Assembly: GCF_003054175.1 (NCBI RefSeq)
Contig: NZ_QBKN01000011.1
Span: forward strand, 62,001-126,000
Length of the DNA: 64,000 nt
Direction: 5' to 3'
DNA from: Allosediminivita pacifica
GTDB taxonomy: Bacteria; Pseudomonadota; Alphaproteobacteria; Rhodobacterales; Rhodobacteraceae
The notes under the pieces were generated by a model. The model saw nothing but the letters and a program-made list of their open reading frames with translations. It did no database searches and was not told the origin of the DNA. The position numbers and the translations under genes are program-made. This document shows positions 32,609-42,104 of this stretch, piece by piece (position 1 is the stretch's first letter; each line of letters opens with the position of its first letter).

Positions 32609-33486
32609 TGGCGGGCAGGGATGATCTGCACGCCCATCTTGCCGGCGGTTGCACGACGGTGGCGCGCTGCTGGGCGATCACCCGGCGCGACGGCGTGCGG
32701 CTCGGCTTCACCGATCACGACGCGGACCTTGCCTTTGACGGGCTCGTATTCCGGGTTGGGACGGGATTGACCGCGCGGGCGCTGGAAACCTCGACGGGGC
32801 TGTCGGTCGACAATTCCGAGGCCATGGGCGCGCTGAGCGATGCAGCGATCCGCGAGACGGACATCGCGGCGGGACGCTACGACGGGGCCGAGGTCGTTGC
32901 CTGGACGGTGAACTGGGCGGACGTTGCAGCGCGCAAGGTGATCTTCCGCGGCACACTGGGCGAGATCCGCCGTGGCGGCGGCGCCTTTCACGCCGAGCTG
33001 CGCGGCTTGAGCGAAGCTTTGAACCGGCCGTTCGGGCGCGTCTACCAGAAGGTCTGCGACGCCGTGCTCGGCGACAGCGCCTGCGGTGTCGATACCAGCG
33101 ACAGCGCGTTTTCCTGGGAAGGGCCGGTCGAGGCGGCGGAAGAGGGCCGCAGGCTTTGGCTCGGGGCTGCGCATGCCGAGGGCTGGTTTACGCGCGGCAG
33201 CCTGACAGTGCTGACCGGCGAGGCAGCGGGTCTGAGCGAAGGCATCAAGCGTGACCTCGCCGATCCCGTCGGACGCCGGATCGACCTCTGGACGCCGGTG
33301 CGCGCCGAGATTGCCCCGGGCGACATGGTTCGGCTGGTGGCCGGATGCGACAAGCGGGTGGAGACCTGTCGCGAGAAGTTCGGAAATCTTCTGAATTTTC
33401 AGGGCTTTCCAGATATTCCTGAAGAAGACTGGATGACGGTTTCGCCCGCGCATGCCGCCCGCCGCGACGGGGGCAGCCGGAGATGA
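32608..33486 (+). CDS. GTA g13, baseplate hub protein (DUF2163), possible Fe-S binding
   Basis: A 292-residue hub protein: LAGGCTTVARCWAITRRDGV at the N-terminus, GFTDHDADLAFDG, then KVCDAVLGDSACGVD and GCDKRVETCREKFGNLLNFQG. The last two stretches supply four cysteines in the arrangement of tail hub proteins that hold an iron-sulfur cluster, as phage lambda gpL does. Overlaps g14 by 4 bases. Confidence 0.88.
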   Translation: MAGRDDLHAHLAGGCTTVARCWAITRRDGVRLGFTDHDADLAFDGLVFRVGTGLTARALETSTGLSVDNSEAMGALSDAAIRETDIAAGRYDGAEVVAWTVNWADVAARKVIFRGTLGEIRRGGGAFHAELRGLSEALNRPFGRVYQKVCDAVLGDSACGVDTSDSAFSWEGPVEAAEEGRRLWLGAAHAEGWFTRGSLTVLTGEAAGLSEGIKRDLADPVGRRIDLWTPVRAEIAPGDMVRLVAGCDKRVETCREKFGNLLNFQGFPDIPEEDWMTVSPAHAARRDGGSRR

Positions 33487-33917
33487 GCGCCTATGTAATC
33501 GCGGCGCGCGGCTGGATCGGCACGCCCTACCTCCACCAGGCCTCGTGCAAGACCGGCGGCTGCGATTGTCTCGGCCTGCTGCGCGGTGTCTGGCGCGAGG
33601 TGCTCGGGCCTGAGCCCGAGCTGCCGCCCGCCTACAGCCCGGACTGGTCCGAACCGCAGGGCGAAGAGCGGCTCTGGGCCGCGGCCCTGCGGCATCTGCA
33701 GCCGAAGCCCCTCACGCAGGAGCACGCTGGCGACGTCCTGCTGTTCCGCATGCGGTCGGGCGCCGTGGCCAAGCACCTCGGGCTTCAGGCGTGCGTCGGC
33801 CCGGAGGTCAGCTTCATCCATGCCTACAGCGGCCACGGCGTGATCGAGAGCGCGCTGACGGCCCCGTGGCGGCGGCGAATCGTGGCGCGCTTGGCCTTTC
33901 CCGAAAGGAGCGAATGA
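33483..33917 (+). CDS. GTA g14, NlpC/P60 cell-wall peptidase
   Basis: A 144-residue NlpC/P60 domain: ARGWIGTPYLHQASCKTGGCDCLGLLRG holds the catalytic Cys (in CDCLG), and KHLGLQACV holds the His. It cuts peptidoglycan peptides so that DNA can cross the recipient cell wall. Length is typical for GTA g14. It overlaps g15 by 4 bases. Confidence 0.92.
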   Translation: MSAYVIAARGWIGTPYLHQASCKTGGCDCLGLLRGVWREVLGPEPELPPAYSPDWSEPQGEERLWAAALRHLQPKPLTQEHAGDVLLFRMRSGAVAKHLGLQACVGPEVSFIHAYSGHGVIESALTAPWRRRIVARLAFPERSE

Positions 33918-36900
33918 TGGCAACACTGGTGCTTTCCGCCGCTGGCGCGGCGCTTGGCAGTTCCGTCGGAGGCACGGTCCTTGGCCTCTCGATGACGGCG
34001 GTGGGCCGCTTCGCGGGCGCGACGCTGGGGCGGATGATCGACCAGCGCGTTCTGGGGCGCGGGGCCGAGCCGGTCGAGACCGGCCGTATCGACCGCTTTC
34101 GCCTGAGCGGTGCGGGGGAGGGCGCGCCCGTGGCGCAGGTCTTCGGGCGCATGCGTGTGGGCGGGCACATCATCTGGGCGAGCAACTTCCGCGAGCACGC
34201 CTCGACCAGCGGTGGCGGCGGTGGCAAGGGGGCGCCCAGCCAGCCCGAAGTGCGCAGCTACAGCTACTCGGTCAGCCTCGCCCTCGCGCTCTGCGAGGGC
34301 GAGATCGCCGGCGTGAACCGCGCCTGGGCCGACGGGGCCGAAATCTCGGTGCCCGACCTGAACATGCGGGTCTATCGCGGCACGGCGGACCAGATGCCCG
34401 ATCCCTGCATCGAGGCGGTGGAGGGCACCGGCAACGTGCCCGCCTACCGCGGCACGGCCTACTTGGTGATCGAGGATCTCAGGCTCGAGCGCTTTGGCAA
34501 CCGCGTCCCGCAGTTCAGCTTCGAGGTGACGCGGCCCGAACTGGCGGATCCCGAGGACCTGACGCAGACGGTGCGAGGCGTCGCGCTCATTCCCGGCAGC
34601 GGCGAATATGCCCTGGCGACAGACAAGGTCTTCGTGGCCGGAAGCGACGGGACCCTTGCAGCGAACGTGAACTCCCCCTCCGAAAGGCCCGACATCGAGA
34701 TCTCGCTCGACCAGCTCCGCGACGAGCTGCCGGCCTGCGGGGCCGTTTCGCTGGTGGTGAGCTGGTTCGGTGACGACCTGCGCTGCGGCGACTGCACGAT
34801 CCGGCCCAAGTACGAACGCCCGGAGGCCGAAGCCGACGACATGCCGTGGTCTGTGGCGGGGCTCTCGCGCGCCACGGCGCAGCAGGTCCCGGTCGAGGAC
34901 GAGCGCCCGGTCTACGGCGGCACGCCCTCGGACCGCTCGGTGGTGCAGGCGATCCGCCATGCCCGCGACCGCGGCCTCGAGGTTGTCTACTATCCCTTCA
35001 TCCTGATGGACCAGATGTCGGGGAATGCTCTCCCCGACCCATATGGCGGCACCGAGCAGGCGCGGCTGCCCTGGCGCGGGCGGATCACCGCATCGCTGGC
35101 CCCGGGGCAGGTAGGAACACCCGACGGCACGGCGCAGGTCGATGCCGAGGTCGCGGATTTCTTCGGCACGGCCTCTGCTGGCGACTTCGTCGTGACCTCC
35201 GATGGCATCACCTACGGCGGCCCGGACGAGTGGCGCTATCGGCGCTACGTGCTGCACCAGGCCGCGCTTTGCGCACAGGCGAGCGGGGTGGAGGCCTTCT
35301 GCATCGGCTCCGAACTGCGCGGCCTCACGACGCTGCGCGGCACCACTGGTTTCCCGGCGGTACAGGCCCTGCGGGATCTCGCCGCCGAATGCCGGGCGAT
35401 CCTCGGTCCCGACGTGAAGATCGGCTATGCCGCCGACTGGAGCGAGTATTTCGGCTATCACCCCTCCGATGCCCCGGGCGACGTGTTCTTCCACCTAGAT
35501 CCCCTCTGGGCGGATGACACGATCGACTTCATCGGCATCGACAACTACATGCCGCTATCCGACTGGCGCGACGACGAGGATCAGGCCGACGCCGCCTGGG
35601 GGACCGTGCACAACGCCGACTACCTTGCGGCCAACGTGGCCGGGGGCGAGGGCTTCGCGTGGTACTATGCGTCTGAGGCCGATCGCGCCGCGCAGAAGCG
35701 CACGCCGATCACCGATGGTGCCTACAGCGAGCCGTGGGTCTGGCGTTACAAGGACATCCGCAGCTGGTGGGAGAATGCCCATCATGACCGCATCGGCGGC
35801 GTTCGGCAGGTCGCGCCCACCGACTGGCAGCCGCGCAGCAAACCGATCTGGTTCACGGAGCTCGGCTGCCCCGCCGTCGACAAGGGCACGAACCAGCCCA
35901 ACGTTTTCGTCGATCCGAAATCCTCGGAATCCGCGCTGCCGCATTTCTCGGGCGGGCAGCGTGACGACCTGATCCAGCGGCAATACCTGCGGGCCATGTA
36001 TCGCCATTGGGGCGAGGCCGCGCAGAATCCGGTGTCCCCGCACTACGGCGGTCCGATGGTGGACCTCTCGCGCAGCTTCGTCTGGGCCTGGGACGCGCGG
36101 CCCTATCCTTGGTTCCCGGGCAATACCGCGCTCTGGTCTGACGGGCCGAACTACCAGCGTGGCCACTGGATCAGCGGCCGGGCCTCGTCTCGCACCCTGG
36201 CTTCTGTGGTTGCGGAGATCTGCGCACGGGCAGGTGTGACCGATATTGATACTTCGGGACTGCATGGCATCGTTCGTGGCTTCACGCTTTCCGAGACCGG
36301 AACCGCGCGGCAGGCGCTGCAGCCGCTGATGCTGGCGCACGGGTTCGATGCGGTGGAGCGTGACGGCACGCTCGTGTTTCGCAGCCGCACGGGGCGCGGG
36401 GCCATTCCCCTGTCGCGTCAGGATCTCGCCGTGAGCGGGGATCTCGACGCCGACCTGATCGAAACCCGCGCGAGCGAGGCCGAGATGGCGGGCCGGGTGC
36501 GGGCGAGTTTTGTCCTCTCGGACGCCGATTTCCAGGTGGCGCAGGAAGAGGCCGTGCTGCCGGGCGGTGATCTTCCTTCCGTGTCGCAAAGCGAGCTTCC
36601 CCTGTCTCTGACCCGTGGCGACGGACGGCAGACCGTGGACCGCTGGCTGTCCGAGGCGCGGCTCGCGCGCGACAGCCTGCGCTTTGCGCTGCCGCCTTCG
36701 AAGGCGACTATCGGCGCCGGGGACGTCGTGTCGCTGCCGGGATCGTCGGGGCCGATCCTCGCACGCATCGACCGGCTTGAAGCGACTGAGCTTCTGCTGG
36801 CCGAGGCGGTGCGCCTCGATCCCGATCTCTACCGTCCGGCGCCGGAGGATCGCGCCGCTCCGGAGCTGGCGAGGGTCAGCCGGTCCGTTCCGGTGACCGC

Positions 36901-37819
36901 CCAGTTCCTCGACCTCCCTTTGATCTCGGGCGAGGAGGTGCCCCATGCACCGCATCTCGCGGTCACGGCACGGCCCTGGCCCGGCGAGGTCGCGGTGTTC
37001 GACGCGGCGACGGACGCAGACTACCGGTTGAACCAGCGGATCGGCACGCGTGCGACCATCGGTGCCACATTGACCCCGCTGCCAGCCGCGCCCGCAGGCG
37101 TTGTCGACCGGGGCGCTCCGCTGTGTATGTCGCTACCCGGCGGTGCGCTGCAATCGGTGAGCGCCGCGGCCTTCCTGTCCGGCGCGAACCTGATCGCCAT
37201 CGGCGACGACTCCACTGGCCTTTGGGAGGTATTCCAGTTCCGCGACGCCACGCTTGTGGCGCCGGACACATGGGAGGTCAGCCACCGCCTGCGTGGTCAG
37301 TGTGGCTCCGACGCGGTCATGCCAACGGCCTGGCCGGTCGGATCCCGCATCGTCCTGCTCGACGGGGCGCCCGTGCAGATCGACCTCGCCCGCGCCCGTT
37401 GGCGGCAGGAGCGGCACTTCCGCATCGGCCCGGCGCAGCGGCCACACGATGACGCGACCTACCGGCATATGGTCGAGACCTTCGCTGGTAACGGCCTGAG
37501 GCCCTATCGGCCAGCGCATCTTGGCCATGTCGTTCAGGCCGGCGACGCGGTCTTTCGCTGGGTCCGCAGGACCCGGATCGGCGGCGACGACTGGGACGGC
37601 ATCGAGGTCCCCCTGGGCGAGGAGCGCGAGAGCTACCTTGTCCGGGTGCTTGATGGCGGCGAGGTGCGGCGCGAGGTGCTGACCGACAGGACCGAGTTCA
37701 CCTACACGGATGCGGAGCGCAGCGCCGACGGCATCGCGGGCGGCTACGCGCTGGAGGTGGCGCAGATCTCGGCGAGCTACGGGGCAGGGCCCTTCGCCCG
37801 GATCGAGGTCGGCGCATGA
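33914..37819 (+). CDS. GTA g15, megatron/host-specificity tail tip protein
   Basis: A 1301-residue tail tip protein. The N-terminus is small and hydrophobic (LVLSAAGAALGSSVGGTVLG), which suggests membrane contact. Around residues 400-720 lies a TIM-barrel-like region (YAADWSEYFGYHP, FIGIDNYMPLSDW, WFTELGCPAVDKG), followed by phage tail domains and fibronectin-like beta regions toward the C-terminus. In RcGTA this protein forms the spike that pierces the recipient envelope. AAAGGAGCGA precedes the ATG at 33914. It is the largest gene of the window. Confidence 0.93.
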   Translation: MMATLVLSAAGAALGSSVGGTVLGLSMTAVGRFAGATLGRMIDQRVLGRGAEPVETGRIDRFRLSGAGEGAPVAQVFGRMRVGGHIIWASNFREHASTSGGGGGKGAPSQPEVRSYSYSVSLALALCEGEIAGVNRAWADGAEISVPDLNMRVYRGTADQMPDPCIEAVEGTGNVPAYRGTAYLVIEDLRLERFGNRVPQFSFEVTRPELADPEDLTQTVRGVALIPGSGEYALATDKVFVAGSDGTLAANVNSPSERPDIEISLDQLRDELPACGAVSLVVSWFGDDLRCGDCTIRPKYERPEAEADDMPWSVAGLSRATAQQVPVEDERPVYGGTPSDRSVVQAIRHARDRGLEVVYYPFILMDQMSGNALPDPYGGTEQARLPWRGRITASLAPGQVGTPDGTAQVDAEVADFFGTASAGDFVVTSDGITYGGPDEWRYRRYVLHQAALCAQASGVEAFCIGSELRGLTTLRGTTGFPAVQALRDLAAECRAILGPDVKIGYAADWSEYFGYHPSDAPGDVFFHLDPLWADDTIDFIGIDNYMPLSDWRDDEDQADAAWGTVHNADYLAANVAGGEGFAWYYASEADRAAQKRTPITDGAYSEPWVWRYKDIRSWWENAHHDRIGGVRQVAPTDWQPRSKPIWFTELGCPAVDKGTNQPNVFVDPKSSESALPHFSGGQRDDLIQRQYLRAMYRHWGEAAQNPVSPHYGGPMVDLSRSFVWAWDARPYPWFPGNTALWSDGPNYQRGHWISGRASSRTLASVVAEICARAGVTDIDTSGLHGIVRGFTLSETGTARQALQPLMLAHGFDAVERDGTLVFRSRTGRGAIPLSRQDLAVSGDLDADLIETRASEAEMAGRVRASFVLSDADFQVAQEEAVLPGGDLPSVSQSELPLSLTRGDGRQTVDRWLSEARLARDSLRFALPPSKATIGAGDVVSLPGSSGPILARIDRLEATELLLAEAVRLDPDLYRPAPEDRAAPELARVSRSVPVTAQFLDLPLISGEEVPHAPHLAVTARPWPGEVAVFDAATDADYRLNQRIGTRATIGATLTPLPAAPAGVVDRGAPLCMSLPGGALQSVSAAAFLSGANLIAIGDDSTGLWEVFQFRDATLVAPDTWEVSHRLRGQCGSDAVMPTAWPVGSRIVLLDGAPVQIDLARARWRQERHFRIGPAQRPHDDATYRHMVETFAGNGLRPYRPAHLGHVVQAGDAVFRWVRRTRIGGDDWDGIEVPLGEERESYLVRVLDGGEVRREVLTDRTEFTYTDAERSADGIAGGYALEVAQISASYGAGPFARIEVGA

Positions 37820-38184
37820 GGCCCTTTACCATCGGTGATGTGCTCTGCGCGGCGCGCTACCTCCTACTGTTCGAACCGGGGTCACGTCATGCGGCCGCTC
37901 GGAGCCTCGTGCAGCGCGCCACTGCCGCGGACCGCTGGCGGGCCCAGCGGGGCAGGGCGCATCGCTGCTGGGGCAACGGCACGCTCATGGCCGCGGCGGG
38001 ACTGGCCCCTTTGCCGCCGACGCCGCCGCTTGGCGATCCGAGTTTTCTCGATGCGCTCTGCGTGATGCTCGGCACCCTGCGAGACAAGGCACCTCAGCCC
38101 GACGCGCAGGAGATGCAGCGGCGCGCTGTCGGGTCCAGTTCGAGCCGGCGCGCCGCGACCTCCTCGCCACACTCCTCGCAATAG
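37816..38184 (+). CDS. DUF7742 protein downstream of the GTA cluster
   Basis: A 122-residue protein; MRPFTIGDVLCAARYLLLFE, ATAADRWRAQRGRAHRCWGNGTLMAAA (in parts) fit small proteins regularly found behind GTA g15 and named DUF7742. It overlaps g15 by 4 bases. The last 30 codons run antisense into the convergent DksA/TraR gene (91-base overlap) and are Ser/Arg-rich, unlike the rest, so the frame may have been extended by loss of an original stop. Confidence 0.7.
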   Translation: MRPFTIGDVLCAARYLLLFEPGSRHAAARSLVQRATAADRWRAQRGRAHRCWGNGTLMAAAGLAPLPPTPPLGDPSFLDALCVMLGTLRDKAPQPDAQEMQRRAVGSSSSRRAATSSPHSSQ

Positions 38185-38447
38185 CCGAACTCATCCTCGG
38201 CCAGGCGGTCCAGCGCCGCGTGCAGTGCATGGCGCTGGTTATCCCTGCGCGCCTGCGTGGCCTTGGCCATCGATTGACTGAGAAGCGCATCCTGACGGCT
38301 CAGCCGCCCCACGGCCTGCTGATCGAGCGCGACGGTGGACTGCCCCTCGCGGCCAAGCGCATCCTCGGCATCGAGCTCCGCCAGCCGCGTGGCGATCACG
38401 TCACGGAAACGCGCCGTTCTCTCATCATCATCCGGCATTCGATCCAT
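38094..38447 (-). CDS. DksA/TraR-family zinc finger protein
   Basis: A 117-residue protein ending in a C4 zinc finger: FGYCEECGEEVAARRLELDP then RRCISCA. The N-terminal part is helical (RDVIATRLAELDAEDALGRE). Members bind RNA polymerase and can modulate stringent-response promoters; the short form here lacks the long coiled coil of true DksA, so it may be a TraR/YbiI-like relative. It is divergent from cysE and overlaps DUF7742 at its 3' end. Confidence 0.85.
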   Translation of the reverse strand: MDRMPDDDERTARFRDVIATRLAELDAEDALGREGQSTVALDQQAVGRLSRQDALLSQSMAKATQARRDNQRHALHAALDRLAEDEFGYCEECGEEVAARRLELDPTARRCISCASG

Positions 38448-38513
38448 CAAGGTTTTGCGTTTCTGCCCACAGACCCTATCTGCTATCCTGCCGCCGTCAA
38501 AGGAGTGACCCGT

Positions 38514-39323
38514 ATGGCAGAGACACGCGCGAAGATTGCCCAGCTCGATCCCGTCTGGGGCCGGATCATATCCGAGGCGGAGCAGGCCGTGCTGGACGAG
38601 CCCCTGCTTGGCGGCATGGTGCATTACTCGATCCTGCACCACCAGACGATCGAACGGGCGCTGGCCTACCGGATCTCTCTGAAGCTTGCCAACGGCGAGA
38701 TGAGCGAACAAATCCTGCGCGAGATCTGCGACGAGGCCTATGGCGCCGATGCCGAGCTTGCGTTGGCCGCGCGGGCGGACATCGTGGCCACCTACGAGCG
38801 CGATCCCGCCTGCCACCGATTCCTCCAGCCCATGCTCTTCTTCAAGGGCTTCCAGGCGGTGCAGTCCTACCGCGTCGCCAATTGGCTTTATCGCGAGGGC
38901 CGCAAGGATCTCGCCTTCTTCTTCCAGATGCGCAGCTCCGAGGTCTTCGGCGTCGATATCCATCCCGCGGCCCACATCGGACGCGGCATCATGATCGACC
39001 ACGCCCACAGCATCGTCATCGGCGAAACCGCGGTGGTGGGCGACAACGTGTCGATGCTGCATTCGGTGACGCTCGGCGGCACCGGCAAGGAAGAGGAAGA
39101 CCGCCACCCCAAGATTGGCAACGGCGTGCTGATCGGGGCCGGGGCCAAGGTACTGGGCAACATCCGTGTCGGCGACTGCTCGCGCGTGGCGGCAGGTTCG
39201 GTGGTGCTGGACGAGGTTCCGTCCTGCAAGACCGTGGCCGGCGTTCCGGCCCGGGTCGTGGGCGAGGCGGGCTGCGCGCAGCCCTCGATCAGCATGGATC
39301 ACCTGATTTCCGGCGGCGCCTGA
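38514..39323 (+). CDS. cysE: Serine O-acetyltransferase
   Basis: A 269-residue CysE. The N-terminal helical SATase domain is visible (IISEAEQAVLDEPLLGGMVH, DIVATYERDPACHRFLQPML), followed by the left-handed beta-helix FGVDIHPAAHIGRGIMIDHA and VSMLHSVTLGGTG with the catalytic His. It makes O-acetylserine from serine and acetyl-CoA for cysteine synthesis. AAAGGAG precedes the ATG at 38514. It has its own divergent promoter region shared with the DksA-like gene (66 bases). Confidence 0.94.
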   Translation: MAETRAKIAQLDPVWGRIISEAEQAVLDEPLLGGMVHYSILHHQTIERALAYRISLKLANGEMSEQILREICDEAYGADAELALAARADIVATYERDPACHRFLQPMLFFKGFQAVQSYRVANWLYREGRKDLAFFFQMRSSEVFGVDIHPAAHIGRGIMIDHAHSIVIGETAVVGDNVSMLHSVTLGGTGKEEEDRHPKIGNGVLIGAGAKVLGNIRVGDCSRVAAGSVVLDEVPSCKTVAGVPARVVGEAGCAQPSISMDHLISGGA

Positions 39324-39336
39324 GGGCGCCGACCGT

Positions 39337-40464
39337 TCAGGCTAGCAGCCTCTGCGGGTCTTCGAGACCCGCTGCGATCTCCGACAACAGCGCCGCGCCA
39401 AGCGCGCCGTCCGTCACCCTGTGATCAACAGACAGCGACATCTGGATCGTACTGGCCGGCACGATACGATTCTGGTCATCGACCACGGGTTTCCTCAGGA
39501 CACTGCCCACCGCGAGGATCGCCGAATGAGGCGGGGTCACGATGGCGTCGAAGGACTCCACCCCGTGCATCCCGAGGTTCGAGACGGCGAGGCTGCCACC
39601 CGCCAGATCCACCAATGACAAGCGCCCTGCGCGAGCCCGTGTCTTGAGTGTGGTGAGCTCGCGCGACAGCGCCTGAAGGCGCTTGGTCTCGGCATCGCGG
39701 ATCACTGGCGCGACAAGGCCGCCCCCGGTCGCGATGGCGATGGAGAGGTCCGATCCACTCAGCCGCAGGATGCGGTCCCCCTGCCAGATCGCGTTGGCCT
39801 CGGGCACCTGTTGTAGGGCCAGCGCGCAGGCACTCAGCACGAAATCCGTGATCGAGAGCCGCGGGCCCTCAGGGCCGGTTCCCTCGTTGAGCGCATCCCG
39901 GGTGGCGAGCAGCCGGTCGGCAAGTATCTCGCGCCGAAGGCAGAACTGCGGCACGTCGCGGTTCGCCTCGGCCATGAGCGCGACGAAGGCCTTCCGCTTC
40001 TGGTCGATCGGCACATCAGAGGCCCGGCGCCTCCAGACCCGCTGGCCGGGCGCTTCGTCGCCCAACCTCCCGGCAAAACCCGGCGCCTCGAGATCCCGCG
40101 CGATGATACGGCCGGCGGGACCGCTGCCCGTTACCGCGCCAAGATCGATCCCTCGTTCCTTCGCCATGCTGCGGGCGCGGGGCGAGGCCGCGACCCGTGC
40201 ACGCACCGGATCCCGCCGGGCGACATCTGGGTGCAGCTCGGCAATCGGCGTGTTGACCGCGACCCCGGCAGAGCCTTCCGCGATGAGGATCCGCCTGAGC
40301 GTGCCGGCCCGGTCGGCCTCGAACTCGAGCGTCGCCTTGTCGGTCTCGATCTCGGCGATCACGTCGCCGGGGGCGATCCGGTCTCCCTCGCCGACGCACC
40401 ACCGAGCGAGCGTGCCGTCCTCCATAGTCGGAGACAGGGCCGGCATCAGGATCTGGTAGGGCAT
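39337..40464 (-). CDS. Pyruvate dehydrogenase E2, dihydrolipoamide acetyltransferase
   Basis: A 375-residue E2. One lipoyl domain (about 1-78; lipoyl lysine in IETDKATLEFEAD), a peripheral-subunit binding domain (SPRARSMAKERGIDLGAVTG), and the catalytic domain ending SLSVDHRVTDGALGA, with the active His and Asp. It transfers acetyl from lipoamide to CoA in the complex core. It is last in the leftward operon with both E1 subunits; E3 is not in the window. The ATG 40464 is where similarity begins. Confidence 0.92.
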   Translation of the reverse strand: MPYQILMPALSPTMEDGTLARWCVGEGDRIAPGDVIAEIETDKATLEFEADRAGTLRRILIAEGSAGVAVNTPIAELHPDVARRDPVRARVAASPRARSMAKERGIDLGAVTGSGPAGRIIARDLEAPGFAGRLGDEAPGQRVWRRRASDVPIDQKRKAFVALMAEANRDVPQFCLRREILADRLLATRDALNEGTGPEGPRLSITDFVLSACALALQQVPEANAIWQGDRILRLSGSDLSIAIATGGGLVAPVIRDAETKRLQALSRELTTLKTRARAGRLSLVDLAGGSLAVSNLGMHGVESFDAIVTPPHSAILAVGSVLRKPVVDDQNRIVPASTIQMSLSVDHRVTDGALGAALLSEIAAGLEDPQRLLA

Positions 40465-40484
40465 GTCGCGTTCCTCTCGGGCCC

Positions 40485-40739
40485 TCAGCTCTTCACAAGC
40501 GTAAGCGTATCGTAGGGCGGGCGGGGCACCTTGCCCGCCGCCAGCCGCGCGACGGCCCGCGTGAGCCGGCCACGATGGGCCGCGATCCACTCGTAGGCCT
40601 CCTGGTGGCTGGGCCGCTCCCCCGGACGCATGCCCTCCATCAGGTATTCGGGGACAAGCGCCTGTCCGTGCGCGGTCTCGATCCGGTAGGCCTCTGCCGC
40701 CACGTCCCGCCCCAGCACCTGCACGCGATCCCCTGACAT
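40485..40739 (-). CDS. Uncharacterised 84-residue protein in the PDH operon
   Basis: An 84-residue soluble protein (GRDVAAEAYRIETAHGQALV, then HQEAYEWIAAHRGRLTRAVARLAAGK) placed between E1-beta and E2 with gaps of 5 and 20 bases. I do not recognise a family. The tight spacing and codon use say it is a real gene and that it is co-expressed with the complex. It might modulate or assemble the complex, but nothing in the sequence proves that. Confidence 0.7.
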   Translation of the reverse strand: MSGDRVQVLGRDVAAEAYRIETAHGQALVPEYLMEGMRPGERPSHQEAYEWIAAHRGRLTRAVARLAAGKVPRPPYDTLTLVKS

Positions 40740-40744
40740 GGCCG

Positions 40745-42100
40745 CTACCGGTAGCAGACCTGTCGCACCGCGGCCACGACCTCGTCCGTGGTGACGAGCG
40801 CGGCGCGCTCCAGCGCGGCAGCGTAGGGCAGCGGCACGTCCTTTCCGGTGACGGTCAGCACCGGCGCGTCAAGCCAGTCAAAGGCCTGCTGCATCAACAG
40901 CGTCGCGACCTGCTGGCCGATGGAGCCCGCCGGAAAACCCTCCTCCACGGTCACGCAGCGACCGGTCTTGCGCACCGAGGCCATCACCGTTTCGTTGTCG
41001 AGCGGACGCAGGCTGCGCAGGTCGATCACCTCGGCGGAAATCCCATCGGCAGCCAAGCGGTCCGCCGCATCAAGCGCATAGCTCATGCCGATCCCGAAGC
41101 TCACCAATGTGACGTCTTCCCCCTCGCGCCAGATCCGGGCGACGCCAAAGGGCACCGTGTGATCCTCGAGCTTCGGCACGTCGAAGGCGCGCCCGTAAAG
41201 GATCTCGTTTTCGAGAAAGATCACCGGTCCCGGATCGCGGATGGCGGATTTCAGCAGGCCTTTGGCGTCGCAGGCCGAGTAGGGCATCGCCACCTTCAGG
41301 CCAGGGATATGCGCGTACCATGCCGCGTAGTCCTGCGCGTGCTGGGCAGCGACGCGGGGCGACGCGCCGTTCGGCCCGCGAAAGACGATCGGGCAGGTCA
41401 TTTCGCCGCCGGACATGTACCGCGTCTTGGCCGCCGAATTCACGATCTGGTCGACGGCCTGCATGGCGAAATTGAACGTCATGAACTCGACCACGGGGCG
41501 AAGACCCGCAAAGGCGGCGCCAACGCCAAGCCCGGCCATCGCGTGTTCCGTGATCGGCGTGTCCACCACGCGGCGGCGGCCGAATTCCTCGAGCAGCCCT
41601 TGGCTGATCTTGTAGGTGCCCTGGTAGTCCCCGACTTCCTCGCCGATGAGAAAGACATCCTCGTCGCGCCGCATCTCCTCGGCCAGCGCCTCGCGCAGTG
41701 CTTCGCGGACGGTCAGGCGGTGGGTTTGTGTCCCTTCGGGCCAGGGGAATGTCGCAGCGGCGGCCTTCGGCTCGGGCGTTTGCCTCGGCGTGGCGGGCAA
41801 GGCCGGCGCCGCGTCGGGTCGCGGGGCAGGGGGCTCCGGCAGCAGATCGGCAGGCTCGTCCTCGGCAAGCAGCAGCGCGATGGGGGTGTTCACCGCCACG
41901 TTGGCGCTGCCTTCCGGCACAAGGATACGCCCGAGCCGCCCCTCGACCTCGGCCTCGAAATCCATGGTGGCCTTGTCGGTCTCGATCTCGGCCAGAACGT
42001 CGCCGGAGGCGATCTCGTCGCCCTCTTTCACCAGCCAGCGGGCGAGGGTGCCCTCCTCCATGGTGGGGCTGAGAGCGGGCATGAGGATCTCGGTCGCCAT
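40745..42100 (-). CDS. Pyruvate dehydrogenase E1 beta subunit with N-terminal lipoyl domain
   Basis: A 451-residue protein. Residues 1-78 are a lipoyl domain ([20 protein letters not shown], lipoyl Lys in [13 protein letters not shown]), then a Pro/Ala-rich linker, then a transketolase-type E1-beta from about residue 130: [58 protein letters not shown]1-beta with its own lipoyl domain is a known alphaproteobacterial feature. It starts 4 bases after E1-alpha ends. Confidence 0.93.
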   Translation of the reverse strand: MATEILMPALSPTMEEGTLARWLVKEGDEIASGDVLAEIETDKATMDFEAEVEGRLGRILVPEGSANVAVNTPIALLLAEDEPADLLPEPPAPRPDAAPALPATPRQTPEPKAAAATFPWPEGTQTHRLTVREALREALAEEMRRDEDVFLIGEEVGDYQGTYKISQGLLEEFGRRRVVDTPITEHAMAGLGVGAAFAGLRPVVEFMTFNFAMQAVDQIVNSAAKTRYMSGGEMTCPIVFRGPNGASPRVAAQHAQDYAAWYAHIPGLKVAMPYSACDAKGLLKSAIRDPGPVIFLENEILYGRAFDVPKLEDHTVPFGVARIWREGEDVTLVSFGIGMSYALDAADRLAADGISAEVIDLRSLRPLDNETVMASVRKTGRCVTVEEGFPAGSIGQQVATLLMQQAFDWLDAPVLTVTGKDVPLPYAAALERAALVTTDEVVAAVRQVCYR

Positions 42101-42104
42101 GGCC

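Noticed and set aside
23985-37819. Prophage interpretation of the tail and capsid cluster
   Set aside because: No integrase, repressor, lysis genes or att repeats; gene order and the short tape measure are those of GTAs.
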